In this document: piece by piece, positions 1 through 7,495 of the stretch | Numbering within the stretch: the first letter of the stretch is position 1 | How the letters are laid out: each line of letters begins with the position of its first letter | Assembly: GCA_045863195.1 (NCBI GenBank) | Contig: BTUI01000002.1 | Span: forward strand, 198,591-262,590 | DNA: 64,000 bases | DNA from: W-Chloroflexi-9 sp045863195 | GTDB lineage: Bacteria > Chloroflexota > Dehalococcoidia > UBA2979 | Reading direction: 5' to 3' | Notes under the pieces: generated by a model | What the model was told of the DNA's origin: nothing | The model's database searches: none | What the model saw: the letters and a program-made list of their open reading frames with translations, nothing else | Position numbers and translations under genes: made by a program

Positions 1-510
1 GTGCTGCATCTCCGGCACCGGCGTCTCCTCCGACATCGGGCGCCAGTCCTGGCCGACCGGCGCCTCCGCCAGCAGCAGCCCCGGCTTCGGGTCGGGCGAG
101 GCGGCCCCGGTCATCCTCCCCGGCGTCCGGTACTCCTCGATCCACGGCGCGTCGCCGAGGCCGACCGAGGCGACGACGCAGAGCACGCCGTCCTGGTTCG
201 TCATCGTCACCGACCAGGCGTCCGGCCCGGCGTCCGAGCCGGGGGCCACACGCACGGCGAGCGTGTCGCCGGGGTAGGTCGGCTGGCGGAACGCGAAGTC
301 CGCCCAACCACGGTCCAGCCAGCCCGGCCCGAGCGCCTCGAGGATGGTCGGCGTCGCCCAGCCCCAGACCGTGACGCCGCCGACGAGCGCGGCCTTGAAG
401 CCGTACTTCTGCGCGGTGGCGCTGGAGTGGATCGGGTTGGAGATGTCCTCGCTGTCCGCGTGCGGGAGGAAGGCCTCCACGGTGCGTTCGACGGCGGTGG
501 TTCCGGGCAT
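1..510 (-). CDS. MaoC-like hotdog-fold dehydratase family protein (partial, 3' end outside window)
   Basis: The first 170 codons read without a stop and run off the left edge, so the C-terminus is missing. The ATG at 508-510 is preceded by a strong ribosome binding site (AGGAGGAGA). A conserved core around residues 30-55 (HSSATAQKYGF, then ALVGGVTVWGW) followed by a segment ending PGDTLAVRV is characteristic of the MaoC/FAS1 hotdog superfamily, which hydrates enoyl-CoA thioesters or binds acyl-CoA. The catalytic Asp-His signature of true hydratases is not clearly seen, so the exact reaction is uncertain. It is divergent from purK, with about 85 bp between the two start codons. Confidence 0.7.
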   Translation of the reverse strand, partial: MPGTTAVERTVEAFLPHADSEDISNPIHSSATAQKYGFKAALVGGVTVWGWATPTILEALGPGWLDRGWADFAFRQPTYPGDTLAVRVAPGSDAGPDAWSVTMTNQDGVLCVVASVGLGDAPWIEEYRTPGRMTGAASPDPKPGLLLAEAPVGQDWRPMSEETPVPEMQH

Positions 511-595
511 GGTTCGTCTCCTCCTGAGCCCGGGGATGATACGTCTGGGGGGAAGGGTCAGGTAGGATGGCGGCACGCACGGAGACGGAGGCGGC

Positions 596-1753
596 ATGAC
601 CCCGGACGGCTTCCCGGTGGTGGGGATCGTGGGCGGCGGGCAACTCGCCCGCATGATGATCCAGGCCGCGATCCCGCTCGGCATTGGCGTGCGCGTCCTC
701 GCGGAGCGCGCGGACGACAGCGCCGCGCGCGTCTGCCCGGACGTGGTGATCGGCTCCCCCGACTCCATCGATGACCTGGTCGCCTTCGCCGCCGGCTGCG
801 ATGCCGTCACGCTCGACCACGAACTCGTGAACCTGGAGGCGCTCCAGCGCATCGAGGCTGCGGGCGGGGTAGTGCGGCCCGGGCCGTTCACGCTCGCCTT
901 CGCGAAGGACAAGGCGCACCAGCGCCGCGAGTTCTCTGCCGCCGGCCTGCCGGTGCCCGAGTTCCAAGAGGTCGCGACCGCCGCGGACATCGAGGCGTTC
1001 GCGCAACGCCTCGGCGGGTGGCCGGTCGTGGTGAAGGCGCAGCGCGGCGGCTATGACGGGCGCGGCGTGTGGGTGATCGACGGCCCGGACGCTGCCGCCA
1101 ACCTCGCGGCCGAGGCCGGACAGCGCGGCGTCGCGCTGATCGCGGAACGCTTCGTGCGCATTCGCAAGGAACTCGCCGTCCTCGTCGCACGGCGTCCCGG
1201 CGGCGAGACCGCGGTCTACCCGGTCGTCGAGACGGTGCAGCGCGACGGCATCTGCCACGAGGTACTGGCGCCGGCGCCGGTGCCGGACGCGGTCGCGGAG
1301 CGCGCGCTGGAGATCGGTCGCCGCGTCGCGGAACTCACGCGGGCGACCGGTATCGTGGCGACCGAGTTGTTCTGGTCCGAGACGGACGAGGTGCTGATCA
1401 ACGAGATCGCGACGCGCCCGCATAACTCCGGGCACTTCTCGATCGATGGGTCGCAGACCTCGCAGTTCGCGAACCACCTGCGTGGGGTGCTGGACTGGCC
1501 GCTCGGCGACGTCTCGTTGCTGGCGCCGGCGGTGGTGATGGCGAACCTGCTCGGTGCGGACTCGGAGAGCCTCGCGCCGAGGATGGTGCGGGCCCTGGAG
1601 CAGCCGGCGCCGGGCGTCCACCCGCACCTGTACGGCAAGGGCGTGCGGCCGGGGCGCAAGATCGGGCATGTGAACGCGCTGGGCGACGACCCGGTGGAGA
1701 CGCGCGAGCGCGCGATGCGCGCCGCCGCGCTGCTGACGGGGAGGGCCGAATGA
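596..1753 (+). CDS. purK: N5-carboxyaminoimidazole ribonucleotide synthase
   Basis: 385 aa, normal family length. PurK is an ATP-grasp enzyme that carboxylates aminoimidazole ribonucleotide with ATP and bicarbonate in de novo purine synthesis. The N-terminus VVGIVGGGQLARM (residues 8-20) is the family's first glycine loop. The ATP-grasp centre is visible as PVVVKAQRGGYDGRG near 142-156, and the metal/active-site segment NEIATRPHNSGH lies near 269-280. The start ATG follows GGAGGCGGC. It overlaps purE by 4 nt (ATGA), so the two are translationally coupled, and it heads a run of five same-strand genes. Confidence 0.97.
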   Translation: MTPDGFPVVGIVGGGQLARMMIQAAIPLGIGVRVLAERADDSAARVCPDVVIGSPDSIDDLVAFAAGCDAVTLDHELVNLEALQRIEAAGGVVRPGPFTLAFAKDKAHQRREFSAAGLPVPEFQEVATAADIEAFAQRLGGWPVVVKAQRGGYDGRGVWVIDGPDAAANLAAEAGQRGVALIAERFVRIRKELAVLVARRPGGETAVYPVVETVQRDGICHEVLAPAPVPDAVAERALEIGRRVAELTRATGIVATELFWSETDEVLINEIATRPHNSGHFSIDGSQTSQFANHLRGVLDWPLGDVSLLAPAVVMANLLGADSESLAPRMVRALEQPAPGVHPHLYGKGVRPGRKIGHVNALGDDPVETRERAMRAAALLTGRAE

Positions 1754-2265
1754 GCCAGCCGCGCCCGGTGGTGGGCATCGTGATGGGGAGCGACTCCGAC
1801 CTGCCGGTGATGCGGGCGGCCGCGGAGGCCCTCGCCGAGTTCGACATCCCGCACGAGGTGCGCGTGGTCTCCGCGCACCGCACCGCCGCCGGGATGCTGG
1901 AGTACGGCCAGACCGCGGTGGCGCGCGGTCTGAAGGTGATCGTCGCCGGGGCGGGCGGCGCGGCCCACCTGCCGGGGATGCTGGCGTCCGTCACGCCGCT
2001 GCCGGTGATCGGCGTCCCGGTGCCGCTGAAGTACCTGGACGGCATGGACTCGCTCCTCTCGATTGTGCAGATGCCGGCCGGCGTGCCGGTGGCGACGGTG
2101 GCGATCGGCAACGCGCGCAACGCCGGGCTGCTCGCCGCTCGGATCCTCGGCGCGCAGGACGAGGCGATCCGCGCGAAGGTGGCGGCGGCGCAGGCCGCGC
2201 TCATCGACGCCGTCGCGGAGAAAGACGCAACCGTGCGGGCGGAGTTCCCGAACCGCGCGGAGTGA
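1750..2265 (+). CDS. purE: N5-carboxyaminoimidazole ribonucleotide mutase
   Basis: 171 aa, class I PurE. It moves the carboxylate from N5-CAIR to C4 to give CAIR, the step after PurK. The signature GSDSDLPVM at 13-21 and the SAHRT segment at 41-45 (catalytic His) are intact, as is the GAGGAAHLPGM loop near 74-84. The ATG lies inside the purK stop (ATGA overlap). Having both purK and purE class I is the bacterial two-step route. Confidence 0.97.
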   Translation: MSQPRPVVGIVMGSDSDLPVMRAAAEALAEFDIPHEVRVVSAHRTAAGMLEYGQTAVARGLKVIVAGAGGAAHLPGMLASVTPLPVIGVPVPLKYLDGMDSLLSIVQMPAGVPVATVAIGNARNAGLLAARILGAQDEAIRAKVAAAQAALIDAVAEKDATVRAEFPNRAE

Positions 2266-2302
2266 GGCGCGCCGGCGCGGGCCGGCGGAAAGGCAGGACG
2301 TG

Positions 2303-2656
2303 ATGGCCGAGGTCCCCGGGCCGATGAAGTTCTGCATCGTCATCGTCCCCTCGCAGGACGGCGACCGGCTGCTGGCGAAGATGGCGGAGCAGAGCTTCCG
2401 CGCCACCCGCATCGGCTCGACGGGCGGGTTCCTGAAGCGCGGCAGCGCGACCGTGTTCAGCGCGATCCCCGTGGAGAAGGTGCCGGACCTCGTCGCGCTG
2501 CTGCATCGCGAGTTCCCGGAGGTGGTGGAGCAGATGCCGCTGACGGCGCTCCCCTTCGCCGACGAGCTTGAGGCGGGCCCCGCGGCGATGGTGGACGTGC
2601 GCGTGGGCGGCGCGGTGCTGTTCGTGCTCGACCTTGACCGGGTGGAGCGTGTCTAG
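2303..2656 (+). CDS. cyclic-di-AMP receptor, DarA/PstA-like (DUF970)
   Basis: 117 aa. The family (PF06153) forms PII-like homotrimers that bind c-di-AMP. Visible features are the first strand MKFCIVIVPSQDGD (8-21), then RATRIGSTGGFLKRG (33-47), which is the diagnostic ligand-loop motif of the family, and a C-terminal VGGAVLFVLDLDRVERV strand. The ATG at 2303 is chosen; an in-frame GTG directly precedes it, and the internal Met8 would match the usual family start. It lies 37 nt after purE and overlaps the sortase gene by 8 nt, so all these genes are probably co-transcribed. The family is known mainly from Firmicutes and relatives, which helps with taxonomy. Confidence 0.9.
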   Translation: MAEVPGPMKFCIVIVPSQDGDRLLAKMAEQSFRATRIGSTGGFLKRGSATVFSAIPVEKVPDLVALLHREFPEVVEQMPLTALPFADELEAGPAAMVDVRVGGAVLFVLDLDRVERV

Positions 2657-3512
2657 GCGCCCCGTGCGCCGCCTGTCGTTCGGCGCTGCGGCTGCGGTGG
2701 TGCTGCTCGCCGCCGGCCTCTCCGCCGCGCCGGTCCAGGCGACGCCGCCAGGGCTGGCGGCGTTCGTGTCGAGCGCCGGGCAGCCCTCGCAGGCCACGTA
2801 CGCGCGGCTCCTCATCCCCGCGATTGGCGTCGATGCGGCGGTGGCCGCGCACGTCATCCCGCCGGACGAGGCGATGCCGAACCCGTACGGCCCCGCGGAC
2901 GTGGCCTGGTATGACTTCAGCAACTACCCGGGCATGGGTGGCGCGCCGGGATCGGGCGGGAACGCCGTCTTCTCCGGGCACGTCGACTACAACGCGCGCG
3001 TCCCGTACGCGGGCGTTCGCTACCGCGGTCCCGGGGTGTTCGAGGGCATTGGGCGGCTCGCGCTCGGTGACACCGTGCAGGTCACGCGGGGCACCCGGAC
3101 GTACACCTACCTGGTCACGTCCACCGAGCGCGTGGCGGAGGACTCGCCGCGCTGGCGGTCGATCTGGTCGCGCAACGTGCGGGTCGACACGGTGACGCTC
3201 TTCACCTGTACCGGGGCGTTCGATCCCTCGGACGCCTCTTATTCGCACCGGACGGTGGTGCGGGCCGAGCGCGTGGAGGGCGCCGCGCGCGTGGTGCCGC
3301 TGCTCCCGGGCGAACACTGGGCGGCGGGCGTCTCCGGCGTCACACACCCGCAGGCGCTTGCCGCGCGGCAGCCGTACCGTGTGGCGGCGATCTACGGGCA
3401 GGATGCGAGCACCGGTGAATGGCTCACCTACGTCCCCGGCGCGCCGGCGTTCGTGAACACGCTGGTCGGGCACCTGCGGACCGATTCGTTCGTCATCATC
3501 AGAAGGGGATAA
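2649..3512 (+). CDS. secreted sortase (class E/F-like)
   Basis: 287 aa starting at a GTG that overlaps the preceding stop (GTGTCTAG). Residues 1-31 form a signal peptide or membrane anchor (RRPVRR, hydrophobic stretch, then APVQA). The sortase triad is visible: His111 in FSGHVDY, Cys187 in LFTCTGAF and Arg201 in YSHRTVV. A C-terminal extension after the barrel (residues 235-287, ending FVNTLVGHLRTDSFVIIRRG) resembles an extra domain often found in secreted sortases of Chloroflexota. Sortases cleave cell-wall sorting signals and make amide bonds at the surface; no LPxTG-type substrate was recognised in this window. Confidence 0.85.
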   Translation: MSRRPVRRLSFGAAAAVVLLAAGLSAAPVQATPPGLAAFVSSAGQPSQATYARLLIPAIGVDAAVAAHVIPPDEAMPNPYGPADVAWYDFSNYPGMGGAPGSGGNAVFSGHVDYNARVPYAGVRYRGPGVFEGIGRLALGDTVQVTRGTRTYTYLVTSTERVAEDSPRWRSIWSRNVRVDTVTLFTCTGAFDPSDASYSHRTVVRAERVEGAARVVPLLPGEHWAAGVSGVTHPQALAARQPYRVAAIYGQDASTGEWLTYVPGAPAFVNTLVGHLRTDSFVIIRRG

Positions 3513-3514
3513 GC

Positions 3515-4441
3515 GTGCGCGTCCTGGTCACCGGCTCCTCCGGCTTCGTGGGGAGCCACCTCGTGCGGCGACTCGTGGCGGACGGCCACGAGGTCACCGG
3601 CCTCGACCAGGCCCCGCAGCGCCGCCCGTTCGAGGGCTACCGTGACGTCCGCGCCGACATCCGCGACGAGGCGGCGGTGACGCGCGTGATGCAGGAGGTG
3701 CGGCCGGAGGTCGTGTTCCACCTCGCCGCGCAGGTGTCGGTCTCCGTTTCCATGCGCGAGCCGCGCCTCGACATCGAGACGAACGTGCTCGCGACGGTGC
3801 TGCTCGCGAACGCTGCTGGGGCGGCGGGGACGCGTCGCTTCGTGTTCACCTCCAGCGGCGGCGCGATGTTCGGTCAGCCGCCACACGTCCCCGCGACGGA
3901 GGAGACGCCCGTCGCCCCTCGTTCGTTCTACGGCGCGTCGAAGGTCGCCGCGGAGCGCTATCTCGCGATCATCGAGGCGGAGACCGGCATGTCGGTGGCC
4001 TCGGTGCGGCCGTCCAACATCTATGGCCCGTGGCAGGACCCGCACGGCGAGGCGGGCGTCGTGGCGATCTTCGCGCAGCGCATGCTGCGCGGGCAGGACG
4101 TGACGATCTTCGCGCCCGGCACCGACACGCGGGACTACGTGTATGTCGCCGATGTGGTGGAGGCGCAGGTCGCCGCCGCGACCGCGCCCGAGGGCGCGAT
4201 GTGCCTCGTCGGCACCGGTGTCGAGACGAGCACGCGCCAGATCTTCGATGTACTGGCCGCGCATTGTGGCTACGAGCGCCCGCCCGTGATGGGGCCGCGG
4301 CGTCCCGGGGACATCGAGCGGATCGCCCTGGACACCTCCCGCGCTCGCGAGGCGTGGGGGTGGTCGGCGCGCGTGGCGCTCGATGACGGCATGCGGCGCA
4401 CGGTGGAGGCGTTCCGAGAAGACCTCGAGGCCGGGCGCTAG
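3515..4441 (+). CDS. NAD-dependent epimerase/dehydratase (SDR family)
   Basis: 308 aa from a GTG two nt after the sortase stop, preceded by AGAAGGGG. This is an extended short-chain dehydrogenase/reductase. It has the NAD-binding motif TGSSGFVGSH near residues 6-15, a second-strand DIRDE, HLAAQVSV, the catalytic TSSGGAMF and Y-x-x-x-K in YGASKVAAE, then RPSNIYGP. Family members interconvert nucleotide sugars (UDP-glucose 4-epimerase or related). The substrate cannot be told. Its stop overlaps the 3' end of the convergent MerB-like gene by two nt. Confidence 0.88.
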   Translation: MRVLVTGSSGFVGSHLVRRLVADGHEVTGLDQAPQRRPFEGYRDVRADIRDEAAVTRVMQEVRPEVVFHLAAQVSVSVSMREPRLDIETNVLATVLLANAAGAAGTRRFVFTSSGGAMFGQPPHVPATEETPVAPRSFYGASKVAAERYLAIIEAETGMSVASVRPSNIYGPWQDPHGEAGVVAIFAQRMLRGQDVTIFAPGTDTRDYVYVADVVEAQVAAATAPEGAMCLVGTGVETSTRQIFDVLAAHCGYERPPVMGPRRPGDIERIALDTSRAREAWGWSARVALDDGMRRTVEAFREDLEAGR

Positions 4442-5286
4442 GCGCTGTTCCGGCGGCGCTGGCGCGCGCGCACTTTCTTCAGCCCGGCCTGGATCATCGT
4501 GCGGTACTCATCCGTGGAACGGCGCAGCGCCTCCACGTTCTTGAGCGAGATCGACGCTTCACGCATCGCCTCGAAGTAGAGCGCCAGCCGCTCGCCTTCC
4601 GGGAAGGCGTCCGGGTGGGTGGTGAGCCAGGTGCGCGCGTCCTCTTCTGACCAGAAGAGATTGTTGGTGCCTCAGGTCCCGCCCCGGAGCAGGTAGAGCG
4701 ACTCCGGGTCGGTGCCGGAGACCTCGCCGTCCTCGAACCGCACGCGCATCCGCCGGTGCGTCTGCGTGCAGGCGTCCTCGATGGTGAGCCGGTGGTCGGG
4801 GTAGTTGCCGCTGACCAGCAGCAAGAAGTCGACCGCTCAGGGGACGTTGAAGGCGGCTTCGCCCTCCACGCGCACGGTATGGAACTGGAGTCCCGTCCCC
4901 TGCAGGAAGCGCGACAGGTCCGGCGCGATCCGCCCGCGGACGAGGAACCCGGTCGCCGTCAGGACGCGCCGCGCGATGTTCGCGTCCGCCTCGTCCAGCC
5001 CCGCGCGTTCGGTCGCCTCGGCCAGCGAGACGCCATCCACGAGGTGACGTGCGACGAGCTTCTCGTCTTCGGTGAGCGTGAGCGTGTAGGGCGTGGCGCC
5101 GTACCCGGCGACCGGCTTCCACGCCGCCTTCGAGCGCTGGAGCGCGGCGAAGAGGCGGAGCCGCTGCGCCGTGTCGCGAGGTAGCCCCAGGGAGTCCTGC
5201 GCCTGCTGCACGGTGGACACGTCCAGGTGTCGCCGCCAGCGGCGCTTGAGCAGGTCGAGGACGGTGGCATCGGTGGTCGTGGCCAT
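4438..5286 (-). CDS. MerB-like (organomercurial lyase family) protein with two in-frame UGA codons, probable selenoprotein
   Basis: Read as one gene, 282 residues from ATG 5286 to TAG at 4438-4440, with UGA at codon 150 (4837-4839) and codon 205 (4672-4674). The frame holds across both. The N-terminal half looks like a winged-helix MerB N-domain (GYGATPYTLTLTEDE, then LVRGRIAPDLSRF). After it come FNVP-U-AVDFLLL, EDACTQTH (Cys173) and LLRGGT-U-GTNNLFWS. In MerB the catalytic Cys96 is followed by Asp99 (C-A-L-D); here U150 and Asp153 keep that spacing. Cys173 sits like MerB Cys117, and U205 matches the Cys159 region before a similar FF/LFW-S segment. Each UGA has a perfect downstream hairpin (see SECIS entries). 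MerB cleaves C-Hg bonds; activity here is inferred. Read conventionally it would be a truncated pseudogene. No merA or merR is nearby. Confidence 0.85.
4642..4659 (-). promoter_or_regulatory. SECIS element for second UGA (Sec205) of the MerB-like gene
   Basis: In the mRNA, 12 nt after the UGA, a perfect 7-bp stem (CUCUUCU with AGAAGAG) closes a GGUC tetraloop whose first base is 20 nt after the UGA. Loop and spacing are nearly identical to the first element although the stem sequences differ completely. This is the pattern expected of a selected RNA structure rather than protein constraint. Confidence 0.87.
4805..4824 (-). promoter_or_regulatory. SECIS element for first UGA (Sec150) of the MerB-like gene
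   Basis: In the mRNA, 12 nt after the UGA, an 8-bp stem (UUGCUGCU pairing with AGCGGCAA, one G-U pair) closes a GGUC tetraloop. The loop starts 21 nt after the UGA. Known bacterial SECIS rules ask for a loop 16-37 nt downstream with a G in the first two loop positions. The GGUC loop is also that of E. coli fdhF, which SelB binds. The element lies within the coding sequence. Confidence 0.85.
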
Positions 5287-5393
5287 GCGCGCAGTATCAC
5301 CGATGTACGGCGGTGCCGCATCGGTGCGTGCGGTGCGGCGAACGTGCGGGGAGGGGTATGCTATCCGCTGGCGGGTGGGGTGGAGTCGTCTGC

Positions 5394-6854
5394 ATGCCCG
5401 GCCGCCGTGCGCTTCGCGCGACCCTGCTGGCGATGATCTTCGCCCTGCTGGTGACGCCCCTGGCCCCCGCCGCCGTGGCGGCGCCGCCCACCGAGACCGC
5501 CTCGCGCCCCGTCAGCGGCGACCCCCTCGAGCCCGGCAGTACCGCGATCGTCCGTGGCGACGGCGAGTGCCTGCGCATGCGTGACGTGCCGGGCCTGTCG
5601 GGTACCCGCATCGATTGCATCCCGGACGGCGCCACCGTCACCGTGCTCCCGAACGTCGCCCACGCCGACGGTTACCGCTGGCAGTTCGTCATGTTCCGCC
5701 AGCGCACCGGCTGGGTGGCGGACGAGTTCCTGGAGGCGTACACCGGCCCGCCCCTGACCGAGGGCTGCAACGCCGCCTCGTCGCTCGCGCCGGGGTTCAC
5801 CGGCGGGGTGCCCTCGCGCGGGTTCGGCCTCGTGGTGTGGGGCGGCGGCACGACGGCCGGCGTGCAGACGACGGCGATGTCGCGGGGTTGCTCGCCCCGC
5901 GCGGTCTGGGCGAACGGCCCGGGCGGCGGCCTCATCGGGTTCACGTTCGGGGCGCCGGACTTCGTGAACCGCGCGTGGCTCGTGGCGTTCCCGGGCGGCC
6001 AGATCGCGGGCGGCACGCCGCTCATGCTGGTCTGCGAGCCGCGCACCGACGGCGCCGCGATCAGCACCATCCCCGCGCCTGCGCCTCGTGGCACCGCGCC
6101 GCGCCTCACGGGCGTGCCGGCGCCGTCCGTGGCCGCCCGTGCCGCGGTCGTGGTCGACGAGGCCTCCGGGGCGGTGCTGTACGACCAGAACGCGTACGAG
6201 TCGGTGCCGCCGGCGAGCCTGACGAAGATCGTCACCGCCATCCTCGCGATCGAGGGCGGCGACCTGGACTCGTGGGTACACGTGGCGGACGTGGACTACC
6301 GGCAGATGCCGGGGAGCAGCGTGGTCGGCCTCGTGCCGGGTGACTGCTTCCGGCTGCGCGACCTCGTGTACGGCCTCATGCTCCCGTCCGGCAACGACGC
6401 GGCGCTCGCGATCGCACGGCACCTCGCCGGGTCGGATGCGGCCTTCGTGCACCAGATGAACACGCTCATGGCGCGCCTCGGCGTCACGGGGAGCGCCTTC
6501 ACCGACCCGCACGGCCTCGGCAGCGCGCAGCACAACATGTCCGCCTACGACATCGCCATGGTGTCGAGGTACGCGATGACGCTGCCCGCGTTCCGGGAGG
6601 TGGTGAACGCGCGCTCCTGGACCGCGACCGGTGACCGCGACCTGTCGATGCTGAACGTGAACGCGTTCCTCGGGCAGTACCAGGGCGGCGACGGTGTGAA
6701 GACCGGCTTTACGGAGGAGGCCGGGCGCACGCTTGCCGCCTCCGCGACGCGCGACGGCCGCCGTCTGTACGTCGTGCTGCTGAACGCGAACGACCGCTAC
6801 GCGGACGCCCGCACCCTGCTCGACTGGGCGTTCACGAACCACACCTGGGACTAG
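5394..6854 (+). CDS. SH3-domain D-alanyl-D-alanine carboxypeptidase (peptidase S11)
   Basis: 486 aa from ATG 5394, behind GGGTGGGGTGGAG. An N-terminal signal sequence ends near APPTETAS. A bacterial SH3-like domain follows (about 45-120, with GWVADEFLEAY), then a linker domain of unknown type. The C-terminal penicillin-binding serine peptidase S11 domain carries the three active-site motifs: SLTK (Ser about 275), SGN in MLPSGNDAALAIA, and KTG in GVKTGFTEEAGRTL. It should trim the terminal D-Ala from peptidoglycan stem peptides outside the membrane. It is divergent from the MerB-like gene with about 107 bp between start codons. Confidence 0.92.
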   Translation: MPGRRALRATLLAMIFALLVTPLAPAAVAAPPTETASRPVSGDPLEPGSTAIVRGDGECLRMRDVPGLSGTRIDCIPDGATVTVLPNVAHADGYRWQFVMFRQRTGWVADEFLEAYTGPPLTEGCNAASSLAPGFTGGVPSRGFGLVVWGGGTTAGVQTTAMSRGCSPRAVWANGPGGGLIGFTFGAPDFVNRAWLVAFPGGQIAGGTPLMLVCEPRTDGAAISTIPAPAPRGTAPRLTGVPAPSVAARAAVVVDEASGAVLYDQNAYESVPPASLTKIVTAILAIEGGDLDSWVHVADVDYRQMPGSSVVGLVPGDCFRLRDLVYGLMLPSGNDAALAIARHLAGSDAAFVHQMNTLMARLGVTGSAFTDPHGLGSAQHNMSAYDIAMVSRYAMTLPAFREVVNARSWTATGDRDLSMLNVNAFLGQYQGGDGVKTGFTEEAGRTLAASATRDGRRLYVVLLNANDRYADARTLLDWAFTNHTWD

Positions 6855-6908
6855 CCGGGAACCATCCCGCCGCGTCCTGCGTCATAACGACGTGTGGAGG
6901 TGGCGGCG

Positions 6909-7325
6909 ATGCGACGACTCGGCCGATGGCTCGCGGGTGGACTACTCGCGGTGGTGCTGACGGGCGCGGTCGGCTGGACGCCGGCCGACATTGCCGGCGG
7001 CAACCCCGCGCCGCCGAGGCCTGATGCGAGCGACGCCGCAGGCACGCCCCACTTCTCGGTCGTGCAGGCGCTGTCGAGCGGCTTCGGCGAACCGATGCGC
7101 GTGAACGGCTTTCTCGTGATCGCGGACGGTGAGACGCGCCTCTGTCAGGCGCTCACCCGCTCGCTCCCGCCTCGGTGCGCGGGGACGTCGCTGGCCGTCG
7201 CCGGGCTCGACCTCACGGGGCTGCCGCTCGTGTCCGTGGAGGACGTCACGTGGTCGGGCCAGCCGGTCGACCTCTTCGGGACGGTGTCGGACGGCACGCT
7301 GACCTCGGTGCTGCACCTGCGCTAA
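6909..7325 (+). CDS. small secreted protein of unknown function
   Basis: 138 aa with an N-terminal signal segment (RRLGRWLAGGLLAVVLTGAVGW). The mature part has two cysteines (LCQALTR, PPRCAGT) that could form a disulfide and a VNGFLVIADGETRLC motif suggestive of an OB-like or bacterial lipocalin-like strand pattern. I do not recognise the family. ATG 6909 is preferred because GGAGGTGG sits just upstream. It follows the D,D-carboxypeptidase by 54 nt and may share its transcript. Confidence 0.65.
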   Translation: MRRLGRWLAGGLLAVVLTGAVGWTPADIAGGNPAPPRPDASDAAGTPHFSVVQALSSGFGEPMRVNGFLVIADGETRLCQALTRSLPPRCAGTSLAVAGLDLTGLPLVSVEDVTWSGQPVDLFGTVSDGTLTSVLHLR

Positions 7326-7440
7326 CGGCGGCTCACAGCCCGAGCTCGCGCTCCAGCGCACGCCGAGCGGCTCGGGGCGGATGCCGCCGTCCACCAACGG
7401 CTCGACGATGCGGCTCCACTCTCGCAGTGTGGAGACGCAA

Positions 7441-7468
7441 CAGGGGCCGCCCACCTGGGCGGCCCCTG
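7441..7468 (-). terminator. Hairpin terminator after the peptide-binding protein gene
   Basis: A 12-13 bp perfect inverted repeat (CAGGGGCCGCCCA with its complement, tiny central loop) lies 27 nt past the stop of the minus-strand binding-protein gene. There is no strong U tract, as is common in GC-rich genomes. Confidence 0.7.
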
Positions 7469-7495
7469 CCGTGGAGCGCCGGGCGTGGTGGAGGA

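Noticed and set aside
1..774. Long plus-strand frame over the first 774 bases
   Set aside because: It is the shadow of the minus-strand hotdog gene and of purK; its sequence is Arg-rich with no family resemblance.
4837..5286. MerB-like gene as a simple 149-aa protein or pseudogene
   Set aside because: The frame continues past both UGAs with family-typical sequence, and the UGAs coincide with catalytic Cys positions and perfect SECIS hairpins.
7326..7440. Possible C-terminal gene fragment on the minus strand (STLREWSRIVEPLVDG, then ALERELGL)
   Set aside because: Too short and split between frames; no family recognised, so not listed as a gene.
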